From Ignavibacteria bacterium (GTDB lineage Bacteria; Bacteroidota; Ignavibacteria; OLB7), in the NCBI GenBank assembly GCA_020635205.1, contig JACKAE010000001.1:620001-684000 (forward strand): 64,000 nucleotides of DNA, in the 5' to 3' direction. Shown here one piece after another: positions 16,286 to 24,838 of the stretch. The notes beneath the pieces were generated by a model. It did no database searches. It was given only the letters and a program-made list of their open reading frames with translations, and was not told the DNA's origin. A program made the translations under genes and the position numbers. Numbering within the stretch: the stretch's first letter is position 1; every line of letters begins with the position of its first letter.

Positions 16286-18187
16286 CTATTTTTTCTCGTC
16301 TTCGTCGACGATGGTGTAGTCGGCTTCCTCAACATTTTCGGTTCCTGCTCCAGAGGTATCCTCTGAAGTAGCTGCACCGTCATACTCTGCCGACTGATAC
16401 ATGCGTTGTGAAACTTCACTCCAAGTTTTGTCGTGAGCTTCGCGTGCTGTTCGGATTGCGTCGATATCGCCAGATTTCACAGCTTCCTCAAGTTTTACCA
16501 ATGCTTCCTCGATCTTTGTCTTGTCGTCCGCTGGAATCTTTTCGCCAAGATCTTCAAGCTGTTTCTTCGATGAGTGGATTGTTTGGTCAGCTTGGTTCCG
16601 CAGCTCAACTTCCTCTTTACGCTTCTTGTCAGCTGCGGAGTTTTCCTGAGCTTCGCGTTTCATCCGAGCAATTTCATCGTCGTTAAGACCACCTGAAGAT
16701 TCGATTCGGATTGACTGTTCTTTTCCACTCGCTTTGTCCTTTGCAGAGACATTCAAGATACCGTTGGCGTCAATATCGAATGTGACTTCAATTTGTGGGA
16801 TACCTCTCGGGGCAGGGGGAATTCCATCGAGATGGAATTTGCCAAGCGACTTATTGTCGACAGCCATCGCACGCTCTCCTTGAAGAACATTGATCTCCAC
16901 AGATGGCTGATTGTCGGCAGCCGTTGAGAAGATTTCTGTCTTCTTCGTCGGAATTGTTGTGTTCGAGGGTATCATTGGTGTGGCAACTCCACCCATTGTC
17001 TCAATCGAGAGAGAAAGGGGTGTTACGTCGAGCAAGAGAATATCCTGTACATCTCCTGTAAGAACCCCTCCTTGAATAGCCGCACCAACAGCCACTACCT
17101 CGTCAGGATTTACTCCTTTGTTCGGCTCCTTGCCGAAGAAATCCTTTACGATCTGCTGAACCTTCGGGATACGTGTTGACCCACCGACCAGAATTACTTC
17201 GTCAATATCGTTTGGTGTCATTCCAGCATCTTTCAGAGCTTGCTGGCAAGGATCAATCGTACGCTTGAACAAATCTTCGCACAACTGTTCGAACTTTGCC
17301 CGCGTCACGTTCAAGTTCAAGTGCTTTGGCCCTTCCTGTGTTGCGGTTATAAACGGAAGGTTAACATCGGTTTGCATTTGGCTGGAAAGCTCAATCTTGG
17401 CCTTCTCAGAAGCCTCACGGAGACGCTGAAGTGCCATTGGGTCGTTCCGAAGATCAATTCCTTCATCTTTCTTGAACTCTTCGGCTATATAGTCTACCAA
17501 ACGCTGATCGAAGTTGTCTCCACCCAAGTGGGTGTCGCCATTTGTTGACTTTACTTCGAAGACCCCATCTCCAAGCTCAAGAATTGAAATATCAAAAGTT
17601 CCCCCACCAAGGTCATACACGGCGATCTTTTGCTCGGTTCCCTTTTTGTCCAGACCGTAGGCAAGGGCAGCCGCTGTAGGCTCATTAATAATGCGCTTTA
17701 CCTCAAGCCCAGCAATCTCACCAGCGTCTTTGGTAGCCTGCCGCTGGGAATCATTAAAGTAGGCTGGAACGGTAATCACTGCTTCGGTCACTTTCTGTCC
17801 CAGGTAGTCTTCCGCGGTCTGCTTCATTTTTTGAAGAATCATCGCAGATATCTCGGGTGGGGAGTAGAGGCGATCGTCAATCTTGACTCGAACAGAATCG
17901 TTATCGCCCGACACAACGTCGTAGGAGATCATCTTCTCCTCTTCCTTAACCTCGTTGTGGACACGCCCCATAAAGCGCTTGATTGAATAAATAGTATTTG
18001 TTGGGTTTGTCACTGCCTGGCGCTTAGCAGCCTGCCCAACGAGACGATCACCTGACTTAGTGAAGGCTACAACTGAGGGAGTGGTTCTTCCCCCCTCACT
18101 ATTGGCAATCACTGTTGGTGAACTTCCCTCCATGACCGCGACAACTGAGTTAGTTGTGCCGAGGTCAATTCCGATAATTTTTCCCAT
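16286..18187 (-). CDS. dnaK: Molecular chaperone DnaK (Hsp70)
   Basis: The 633-residue protein is a full-length Hsp70. It opens with [16 protein letters not shown] (phosphate loop 1). It has the [18 protein letters not shown] and [14 protein letters not shown] signatures of the ATPase domain, a linker near [16 protein letters not shown], the substrate-binding domain, a helical lid and an acidic tail ending DEDEKK. It folds and refolds proteins in the cytoplasm with DnaJ and GrpE, neither of which is nearby. AGGAGA lies eight bases before the ATG. An hsp20 gene lies 72 bases upstream on the same strand, so the two may be co-expressed under stress. I found no CIRCE element. Confidence 0.97.
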   Translation of the reverse strand: MGKIIGIDLGTTNSVVAVMEGSSPTVIANSEGGRTTPSVVAFTKSGDRLVGQAAKRQAVTNPTNTIYSIKRFMGRVHNEVKEEEKMISYDVVSGDNDSVRVKIDDRLYSPPEISAMILQKMKQTAEDYLGQKVTEAVITVPAYFNDSQRQATKDAGEIAGLEVKRIINEPTAAALAYGLDKKGTEQKIAVYDLGGGTFDISILELGDGVFEVKSTNGDTHLGGDNFDQRLVDYIAEEFKKDEGIDLRNDPMALQRLREASEKAKIELSSQMQTDVNLPFITATQEGPKHLNLNVTRAKFEQLCEDLFKRTIDPCQQALKDAGMTPNDIDEVILVGGSTRIPKVQQIVKDFFGKEPNKGVNPDEVVAVGAAIQGGVLTGDVQDILLLDVTPLSLSIETMGGVATPMIPSNTTIPTKKTEIFSTAADNQPSVEINVLQGERAMAVDNKSLGKFHLDGIPPAPRGIPQIEVTFDIDANGILNVSAKDKASGKEQSIRIESSGGLNDDEIARMKREAQENSAADKKRKEEVELRNQADQTIHSSKKQLEDLGEKIPADDKTKIEEALVKLEEAVKSGDIDAIRTAREAHDKTWSEVSQRMYQSAEYDGAATSEDTSGAGTENVEEADYTIVDEDEKK

Positions 18188-18259
18188 GGTTAGCTTCTCC
18201 TGCTTGCTTTATACTTGATATATCTTTGTTTCTCTTCTTTCAAGAACTCTGAATCAGAG

Positions 18260-18745
18260 TTACTGGATGTTGATTGTCACGCCACTATGCTTCGCGCTCT
18301 TAGGTAATGTAACGAGCAAGACACCGTTGTTGAACTTGGCTGTGATATTTTCTGCGTCGATGTCAACTCCATCAGGAAGGTCAAGCTCTCGACTGAACTT
18401 GCCGAAACGACGCTCTCCTCGCGTTACTACAGTTTCTGTATCTGGGATCACATTCGTCTTTACACCAGAAATCTCGATTTTCCCATTCCCCTTCATTGTA
18501 ACGTTGATGTCTTCCTTTGCGACACCAGGAATCTCGGCTCTGACATAGATATTATTCTCGTCCTGAGTTACATCTATAGCGGGTCGGAACTGTTTCTGTA
18601 AATGGCTGACTGCAGCAGGAGCATCCACATGCTCAAAATAATCCTTCAGCTTACCGGCCACTTCCTTGGTAATTGTTTCAATCTCACGGAAGATGTCTCC
18701 ACCTCGTGAACGGTTTCCACTGTTTGCGTTTGAATAGAAATACAT
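18260..18745 (-). CDS. Small heat-shock protein Hsp20 (alpha-crystallin family)
   Basis: The 161-residue protein has an alpha-crystallin domain from about residue 58 to the end. It contains ENNIYVRAEIPGVAKEDI, a GERRFGKFSRELDLP block and the NGVLLVTLPK segment, all hallmarks of bacterial Hsp20. The C-terminus SGVTINIQ carries an I-x-I-like element used for oligomer assembly. The N-terminal arm is glycine- and serine-rich (SNANSGNRSRGGD). It is an ATP-independent holdase, fitting its place directly upstream of dnaK. A 14-base palindrome lies about 140 bases upstream of its start, and the candidate replication origin lies further upstream. Confidence 0.93.
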   Translation of the reverse strand: MYFYSNANSGNRSRGGDIFREIETITKEVAGKLKDYFEHVDAPAAVSHLQKQFRPAIDVTQDENNIYVRAEIPGVAKEDINVTMKGNGKIEISGVKTNVIPDTETVVTRGERRFGKFSRELDLPDGVDIDAENITAKFNNGVLLVTLPKSAKHSGVTINIQ

Positions 18746-18883
18746 GATATCCTCTATTGGTTGTTGTTAATCGAATTGTGGATTGAGTGTTTGCTCGCCT
18801 ATACTCAATTGGTATGCCATAGTTTCGATGCAGTGATTTTCGCTGATTTTCCAGATAGTTTTTTACCTCAGAGTTATTCTCTG

Positions 18884-18897
18884 ACATGACGTCATGT
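18884..18897. promoter_or_regulatory. 14-base palindrome upstream of hsp20
   Basis: ACATGACGTCATGT is a perfect palindrome centred on TGACGTCA, about 140 bases before the hsp20 start; a partial GGCGTCA copy follows 6 bases later. It could be an operator or part of the neighbouring origin region. No known heat-shock operator matches it. Confidence 0.35.
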
Positions 18898-18984
18898 ACT
18901 GGCGTCAGTGCTTTTTCATTACCTATGGCATCAGGTCAGGGTATCTATCGAGAATTGTCGAAGAAGAATCTGGAAAATGTTTCA

Positions 18985-19310
18985 CATCGTCTGCAATAGA
19001 GATCTGATTAGAATCTTTTTTCTCTTTATAGAATTCTTTAGATATATGAGTATTAATAGAACTTGTGGATATGTGGATTGTGATGTGGAATACCTTGGTG
19101 ATTGAAGAAAATGGTGTAAAGAGGAGGTAAAGTGGGGGATTACGAGAATGTTAAGGGATGTGGATTGTGTGTGGATAATTACAACGTTATCCACATAAGT
19201 GTGGAAAGAGTGAATATGTATCGTGAACAGTAGAGAGTTAAGCACATCGAGTTCAACCACTAATGTGTGAAAACTGGGCAGTTTGTGGAAAATTATGTGG
19301 AAAAGAGAGG
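18985..19310. other. Candidate chromosomal replication origin (oriC): DnaA-box cluster with AT-rich flank
   Basis: A 650-base gene-free stretch (18746-19398) contains two perfect DnaA boxes in opposite orientation: TGTGGATAA at 19170-19178 and TTATCCACA at 19187-19195. Near-consensus copies lie at 19064-19072, 19072-19080, 19084-19092, 19159-19167, 19200-19208, 19284-19292 and 19296-19304. That is nine boxes in about 240 bases, mostly in one orientation. An AT-rich tract at about 19009-19062 sits directly beside the cluster and could be the unwinding element. dnaA is not in the window, and in many bacteria of this group oriC is not beside dnaA. The call rests on box density and has not been tested by GC skew. 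Confidence 0.65.
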
Positions 19311-19398
19311 TGGAAATTCACAAATAATCGATGGTTATAAGGTCACTACTCCAAAAAAGGGATGTGAAACGAGATAAGAAATAGTTATAGTGTGGCTG

Positions 19399-20133
19399 TC
19401 ATAAGCTGAGTATTCCACGTAGAATCTTCAAAAGTTCCAGATAGGCGATGCTCCACGTATCTTCTCGAAGGTAGCTATTATCGGCTCCAGGTACCCCAAC
19501 CCATGGCCGCAAGAGCCATCCTGTTTGAATTCCAATAAATGCGTATAGCAGAAACCAAAGTCTGAGAAGAAGACGGTGACGAGGATGTCGGCAGATTAAA
19601 ATGGCATACTGTCGTCTCAGGACAATCTGGCGTACAAGTGCGGCTACTGCAAACATTAGTCCGTTGAACAGAACCGCTGACAGATAGTCGGGAATACTCA
19701 GATAGAAGAGAAGAGTAAATGGAGATAGTGAGGCAAGAGCCAAGGCAAAAACTGCCTGTGTGTGTATGAACGCTCTGATTACATCACGAAAGTCTTCTGC
19801 GAGTCCGGCTAACATATAGAAGACATAAAACCCCGGAAGTGCGAGAAGGAAAGTGAGTCCAGTGAGAATAGGGATTTTAGAAGATGAGTAGAGAAGGTGG
19901 AGTAACTCCGTCCAAAGAGTTCCATTTGGATCGTTGAAAAGCCCAAAGCTTCCCATCACCATACCGTAGATCATAAGCAGAGGGATAGGACGAAGGGTTG
20001 TTTGGGTGATTTCCTGCCGTGTGATCCTTTTCGCTTCTTTGGTTGGGTAGAGAAGATTTTGTGTCCAAGAATCAATCCATCCAGAAACTCTTAATCGTGG
20101 TTCCACCCTTTTAACTTCTACGGTTTTTCCCAT
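19399..20133 (-). CDS. Multi-pass membrane protein, paralogue of the upstream gene
   Basis: The 244-residue protein has about 40 soluble N-terminal residues, then four or five hydrophobic segments (for example IPLLMIYGMVMGSFGLF and IPILTGLTFLLALPGFYVFY), with a last one before the signature GIQTGWLLRPWVGVPG. The same Q-x-G-W-x-L-R-P-x-x-G-x-P signature and helix layout occur in the product of 20190-21068, so the two are tandem paralogues. I do not recognise a function. Database members of this kind often carry unreliable names. It lies 56 bases after its paralogue on the same strand and ends next to the candidate oriC. Confidence 0.75.
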   Translation of the reverse strand: MGKTVEVKRVEPRLRVSGWIDSWTQNLLYPTKEAKRITRQEITQTTLRPIPLLMIYGMVMGSFGLFNDPNGTLWTELLHLLYSSSKIPILTGLTFLLALPGFYVFYMLAGLAEDFRDVIRAFIHTQAVFALALASLSPFTLLFYLSIPDYLSAVLFNGLMFAVAALVRQIVLRRQYAILICRHPRHRLLLRLWFLLYAFIGIQTGWLLRPWVGVPGADNSYLREDTWSIAYLELLKILRGILSL

Positions 20134-20189
20134 GAGTCTTTGACTTTAAATCGTCTGGCGTGAATGGTTTTAATAAAGCTACTGGGCGG

Positions 20190-21068
20190 CTAAGAAATAG
20201 TGAGTTGTTTTAGTGCATAGATTACAGCCTCAAAAAAACTGGACTCACGGTCACGAAACCACTGAAAGGGGATATTAGGGTTTCCTATGAATGGACGGAG
20301 TATCCACCCCATTTGCGCACCTACAAGCCCAAAAACGACTACCCAGATGCGGAACATGATTCGGACTTTGGGGTGAACCTCCTCTTCAGAGGTCTTATCG
20401 AGAGGACCGGGAAGGGAGTGAGGAGGGTGGAGAGTCTCTTCAAACCACAAAAAATCTGGCTCCAGCTTCACTCCTTCAGGAATCACTTCTTTTTCCGCAA
20501 TGAAAGTCTCCTTCTCTACAGAAGGGATCGATCTATCATCTTGGATTGAATCGACCTTCTCTTTTGTTGGCGGAGTCAATCGATCAAGTGTGCGATGAAG
20601 GAAGCGAAAACCGAGGAGTCCAGATATTGCAAAGACAGCGACATTTAATAAGAGCATAAACGGATAACTGGTCGCACTAATCGAGAAGAAGGCAACAATC
20701 GGCCCAAGTGACGCAAGAATCGTGGTCATCACTCCGATTGCTGCAACTAACAAACGAAGAAGAGTGGTTATTTCAAGTCGAGATCCAACAATGGCATTGA
20801 ATGCGTAGAGAGAGGGAAAAGTGATGAAGAGAGTGAGAAAAAAGAGAATGGGAACTTTGAGAATTGTGGAAACCATCCGTTGAATCAGAGCATCATTTCC
20901 GTTAATCAGGGCAAATACTCCCATACAGAGACCAGAAAAAGCTGCAAGAAGGATGCTTGTGATAAGTATCTTGTCGAAGGGAATCATTATGCTGCCAAAC
21001 TTAAGTGCAGACTCGGAAGTTGCTTCTCCACGCAAAATGCGATCAAGTTGCTTGAAGTATGCTTTCAT
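20190..21068 (-). CDS. Multi-pass membrane protein with cytoplasmic insert, paralogue of the next gene
   Basis: The 292-residue protein begins MKAYFKQLDRILRGE. Hydrophobic segments resemble those of the 19399-20133 product (ILITSILLAAFSGLCMGVF, VPILFFLTLFITFPSLYAF, then two more). A charged insert of ~70 residues follows (about 170-240), and a last helix leads to GAQMGWILRPFIGNP, the shared signature. The GTG at 21182 would add 38 poorly conserved residues, so ATG 21068 is preferred. Function is unknown. It is divergent from the two-component genes starting at 21260 and may share a regulatory region with them. Confidence 0.75.
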   Translation of the reverse strand: MKAYFKQLDRILRGEATSESALKFGSIMIPFDKILITSILLAAFSGLCMGVFALINGNDALIQRMVSTILKVPILFFLTLFITFPSLYAFNAIVGSRLEITTLLRLLVAAIGVMTTILASLGPIVAFFSISATSYPFMLLLNVAVFAISGLLGFRFLHRTLDRLTPPTKEKVDSIQDDRSIPSVEKETFIAEKEVIPEGVKLEPDFLWFEETLHPPHSLPGPLDKTSEEEVHPKVRIMFRIWVVVFGLVGAQMGWILRPFIGNPNIPFQWFRDRESSFFEAVIYALKQLTIS

Positions 21069-21259
21069 ATCAGAATATTGTTTGGTTGAAGAGTTCAGTC
21101 GTACAACTTTTCTGTTGACTGATGCAAGGTTATCCCTTCTCCTCTTGAACCAGACTGTGCCTGAATCCAGAATCTGAAGCACTCAGGTGCTTCACTTAAA
21201 CATTCCGTTTTTCTACATTCGAGCCTTAATATTTAGGAACCATACCTGAATGAACTTAG

Positions 21260-21997
21260 ATGATTGAACTGCTTGTTGTTGAGGATAACCTAAAGCTCCG
21301 TTCTGCGCTCGTGGAAGGGTTAAAGAGAACAGGCGAAGTGCAGATTCTTGGAGAGTGTGATTCAGGAGAACGCGCACTGGAGCTATCGCTACAGTGCGAA
21401 CCAGATGCTGTGCTCATGGATGTTGGACTTGCCGGTTTGGTTAACGGTATTGAAGCTGGAGTAAATATCCGACGTGAGTTTCCTCGGATGCCGATTCTCT
21501 TCTACTCTATTCAAGACGACGATGAGTACTACAGGGCATTTCGCAGAAGTGGCATCCTAAGTCACTACGGCTATGTGCGGAAAACAAACTACCTCCTACC
21601 GGAGATGATTCTCCCGCTGTTGCAGGATGCCGTGGAAGGAAAAAGCTTTATCGATCCTGACGTTGAAGCTCGTGTGCGAGAAGTACGCGAGAAAGATCAT
21701 GCCTCTCCAATGGATTTACTGGAACCGAACGAACGGGAAGTTGCGCGGATGATAGCAGCTGGGATGACAAATGAACAAATCGCCCACCGCTTCGGATTTC
21801 GAGATAAGCGAACAATTAGCAGAACCAACGGACAGATCTATGCAGCGTGGGGATTGAACGATTCAGCTTCCGATGAAAAGATTGCCAGAACGCGCGTCGC
21901 AATTATTGTCACGGAGGAACGGATGATTCGATGGAATGGGAAAGGAGATCCGTTAGTTCAGAATGAACGGGGAGAGTGGGTGGAATGGATCCGGTAA
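21260..21997 (+). CDS. Two-component response regulator with LuxR-like HTH
   Basis: The 245-residue protein has a receiver domain (about 1-125) with acidic pocket Glu8-Asp9 and phospho-acceptor Asp54 in VLMDVGLAG. A lysine in YVRKTNY is at the expected conserved position. The C-terminal domain (about 150-220) has the LuxR/NarL-type pattern LEPNEREVARMIAAGMTNE, though the recognition helix region (FRDKRTISRTNGQIYAAWG) is unusual for the family. A ~25-residue tail follows. It overlaps the downstream kinase gene by 13 bases, so the two are translationally coupled and form a cognate pair. Confidence 0.88.
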   Translation: MIELLVVEDNLKLRSALVEGLKRTGEVQILGECDSGERALELSLQCEPDAVLMDVGLAGLVNGIEAGVNIRREFPRMPILFYSIQDDDEYYRAFRRSGILSHYGYVRKTNYLLPEMILPLLQDAVEGKSFIDPDVEARVREVREKDHASPMDLLEPNEREVARMIAAGMTNEQIAHRFGFRDKRTISRTNGQIYAAWGLNDSASDEKIARTRVAIIVTEERMIRWNGKGDPLVQNERGEWVEWIR

Positions 21998-24102
21998 CTG
22001 TGGAGACGGGATTGACTGGGGGAATTGCGTTTGCCCTCTCAGTCTTTAACGTAGTAGTACCATTCTGGTTGGGTGTTACTGTGCTTGCAAGTGCAGAAGA
22101 ACGGCGGTGGGGGGTCTGGTTAGCGGGACTTAGTCTTATTAGTGCCGGAACCTTCTTTGTCTTCCACACTGCGATGCTCTACGGATCGCTGTACTATCTC
22201 CTCTACGAGATCCGAGTTCCAGAATATATCGGGTGGATACCTCTCACGCTCCTTCCCTTTGCATGGTATATCGGAATGCTCTGGTTTAGCGGCTTTTTTG
22301 AAAAGAAAGAGAGGCCCGTCTGGAAATGGCATCGATGGATCATTAGATTTCTACTGATTATCATTTTGGGGATAGCACTATTACTTGTTGTGAACTACAG
22401 TGACACTCCTCTACATAGCTATAGGAGTACCCAAAACCAGTTTGGGGAAGGTGAGACCTATGCAAATGCTCCACTATTTCATACTGCCAACTGGTCTCTC
22501 CTTTTCACTATCTATCTTCTCTATCTAATTCTCTGCTACCTTTCCACCCTCCTTGCACTAAATCAAATACAGCCGACAGGGCGTATTAGTGGTGACGTCG
22601 CTCGAGGTAGAGCGCGGCCATGGTTAATTGCTGCAACCAGTACCCAAGTAGGCATTGTTGTAATTGTCGGAATTGCTCTCTATGATCTACTAAAAACCTC
22701 AGCAGAACCACTACTACTTCCGCGTTATTTCTATGCGCTTCGAGGATACGATTTAGGGGTTCTCACCTTGGTCACGGCTGCACTCACGTTATTAGGAGAA
22801 GCAATAGTTCGCTATGAGATATTTACTGGTGTAGTGATTCCGCGTCGTGGGTTCCAAAAACGGTGGCGAGGTGTATTAATCATGGGAGGAATTCTCGGTC
22901 TTGGAGCAAGTGTAGCTCTGCACCTAAGAATTCCAGGTATTTATGGTGTTCTTGGGTCACTCGTGGCATTAGCTGTTCTCTATGCTCTCTTTACGAGACG
23001 GTATAGTAGAGAGCGTGATCGATATCTTGAGGATTTGCGATCATTCCTTTTCCTCGCAAAGAGTTCATCGGAAGTGACTGAGCGGAAAGTTGGTGATGAA
23101 GTTGCCGACTCTTTTCACCTTCTCTGCCGTGATGTTCTGAACGCTCAGGCAGGTTGGGTCTTGCTGAGCAAATTACCCTCTCCCCTCCTCGCATTCCCTG
23201 ATACTACCACCTCTCCATCAATAACTCTTCTCCCACATACCCTCACCCCAGATACTCTTGCGGTTACTATCTCATCACCTGAGGGGAGTGGAACAGAATA
23301 TATAGTGGCAGGACTTTGGAGCGGAGGGACACTTTGTGGTTGGTTAGTACTCGATAAAAAAGAGGATAGGGGACTCTACACGCGAGAAGAGTTAGAGATT
23401 GCCCGTGGAGCTTGCGAAAACTTTGTAGAGATTATAGAACGGGAACAGATGGCAGAACGACTTGCTCAATTGCAAAGTGAACGCCTGACGGAGAATCGAG
23501 TAAACGAAATTCGTGTTCGTCGACTACTGCACGATGAGGTGCTGCCACAAATACATACTGCCCTCTTGTCACTGAATGGAACGGCGGATCGAGCAGAGGC
23601 GATTAGTAGTTTAGGCGAGGTTCACCGTTCGATATCTGATCTGCTACGTGACTTCCCGGTATCCATTGTTGATCTTATTGAACGTTTAGGTTTTGTCCAT
23701 GCTTTTCAGCGACTCTTTCAGACTGAATTCAAAGATGTTTTTGCGGAAGTTCATTGGAACATTGGAGAACATGTCGATGCTCCACTCCGTCTCCTCTCTC
23801 CTCTCGTAGCTGAAACGCTCTTCCAGGCCGGGCGCGAAGCTGTTCGGAATGCTGGGCGGTATGCCGGTGGGGAAGATCAGTCACGTGTGGTTGATCTGTG
23901 GATTACCATTCAATTAGTCGGGAGTGATGGTCGGGTAGAGATGATAGTCGAAGATAATGGAATTGGGTTCCACGCTCCCACAACATCTTCCGGTTCTGGG
24001 CAAGGAGTAAAGCTCCACCGAACAATGATGGAAATGGTAGGTGGGGCAATGAGTGTGAAAACTACCGAATCAAACGGGACGGTTGTTCACTTGCAGGTGT
24101 GA
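21985..24102 (+). CDS. Membrane sensor histidine kinase (NarL-partner, HisKA_3-like)
   Basis: The ~705-residue protein starts inside the regulator gene. The first ~350 residues contain eight or more hydrophobic helices, a 7TM-like input module. A GAF-like soluble domain follows (about 360-490, with ARGACENFVEIIEREQMAERL as its end helix). The phospho-acceptor helix has RRLLHDEVLPQIHTALL with His516. The C-terminal ATPase domain contains EAVRNAGRYAGG (N box), VEDNGIGF (G1) and GSGQGVKLH (G2). The H-D-E-V-L-P-Q form is typical of kinases paired with LuxR-type regulators. The signal sensed is unknown; the many-helix sensor suggests a membrane or lipophilic stimulus. Confidence 0.88.
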   Translation: MDPVTVETGLTGGIAFALSVFNVVVPFWLGVTVLASAEERRWGVWLAGLSLISAGTFFVFHTAMLYGSLYYLLYEIRVPEYIGWIPLTLLPFAWYIGMLWFSGFFEKKERPVWKWHRWIIRFLLIIILGIALLLVVNYSDTPLHSYRSTQNQFGEGETYANAPLFHTANWSLLFTIYLLYLILCYLSTLLALNQIQPTGRISGDVARGRARPWLIAATSTQVGIVVIVGIALYDLLKTSAEPLLLPRYFYALRGYDLGVLTLVTAALTLLGEAIVRYEIFTGVVIPRRGFQKRWRGVLIMGGILGLGASVALHLRIPGIYGVLGSLVALAVLYALFTRRYSRERDRYLEDLRSFLFLAKSSSEVTERKVGDEVADSFHLLCRDVLNAQAGWVLLSKLPSPLLAFPDTTTSPSITLLPHTLTPDTLAVTISSPEGSGTEYIVAGLWSGGTLCGWLVLDKKEDRGLYTREELEIARGACENFVEIIEREQMAERLAQLQSERLTENRVNEIRVRRLLHDEVLPQIHTALLSLNGTADRAEAISSLGEVHRSISDLLRDFPVSIVDLIERLGFVHAFQRLFQTEFKDVFAEVHWNIGEHVDAPLRLLSPLVAETLFQAGREAVRNAGRYAGGEDQSRVVDLWITIQLVGSDGRVEMIVEDNGIGFHAPTTSSGSGQGVKLHRTMMEMVGGAMSVKTTESNGTVVHLQV

Positions 24103-24184
24103 TTAGGTAAGAGAGAAGTAGAAAAGTGATAGCGTAGCTGATACCCGCTGGACACTCTCGGCTACTACCGTATAACAGAGGAAC

Positions 24185-24679
24185 TTAATAGGTAAAGAGA
24201 TTTGCCGGGTGATGTCGTAAATCTGTTTCCGAGACGATGTGTTGTACATCCCATCCGTTAGCCTGAACCACGTCGGCAACCTGAAATCGATGGCAGTGCT
24301 CAGGTCGCAACTCTCCACACATCAACGCAACACTCTTTCCACTTGCTGCGAGGCTTAGTACATACTGAAGACCTCGTTTGAAATCTTCACTTTCCATGTG
24401 AGTTGCAAACCCACGAGAGCGCTCACTACACGACTTCGCTTGTGCCATCACTTCCCGGGAGGGAGGTTCTCCACCAAGCGAGGAAAGGTGCTCGTATGTC
24501 ATGCCATTTTTTGGGAACTCTGTTATCATCGTTTCAAGGTTGAACTGTGGGTTGTAACGTGAGTAAGGAATTGCCCGAATGTCGATGAGTGTGTCGACGT
24601 TGTAGTGCTTTAGCAGAGAGGCCAGTTCCGAACGAAGTCGAGTAGAATGGCCTACAGTATATATGATTTGAGAGGACAT
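24185..24679 (-). CDS. DUF488 family protein
   Basis: The 164-residue protein matches DUF488. It starts IIYTVGHSTR, has the DIRAIPYSRYNPQFN block (about residues 33-47) and ends with the conserved Cys-x-x-x-x-x-x-x-C-H-R region, here CGELRPEHCHR (about 118-128). The central region reads SRGFATHM where many members have a GYADYM-like element. The paired cysteine/histidine cluster suggests a metal or nucleotide-base binding pocket, but the biochemical role of the family is not settled. The gene is monocistronic and convergent to the histidine kinase gene. Confidence 0.85.
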   Translation of the reverse strand: MSSQIIYTVGHSTRLRSELASLLKHYNVDTLIDIRAIPYSRYNPQFNLETMITEFPKNGMTYEHLSSLGGEPPSREVMAQAKSCSERSRGFATHMESEDFKRGLQYVLSLAASGKSVALMCGELRPEHCHRFQVADVVQANGWDVQHIVSETDLRHHPANLFTY

Positions 24680-24838
24680 TGGTATAAATTCAATATTCAG
24701 GTCGAAAAATTCAAAAGATTAGGGGGAGCATTGCCGAAATTTTCATTTTGAATTTTTCATTTCGAGTTTTTGCCTCACCTAAGGTGCTAACTTTACGCTC
24801 TTATTGAAAAAGAACAAAAATCTTGATATAGAAGGAGC

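Noticed and set aside
18746..19398. Heat-shock CIRCE operator near hsp20-dnaK
   Set aside because: No TTAGCACTC-N9-GAGTGCTAA match is present.
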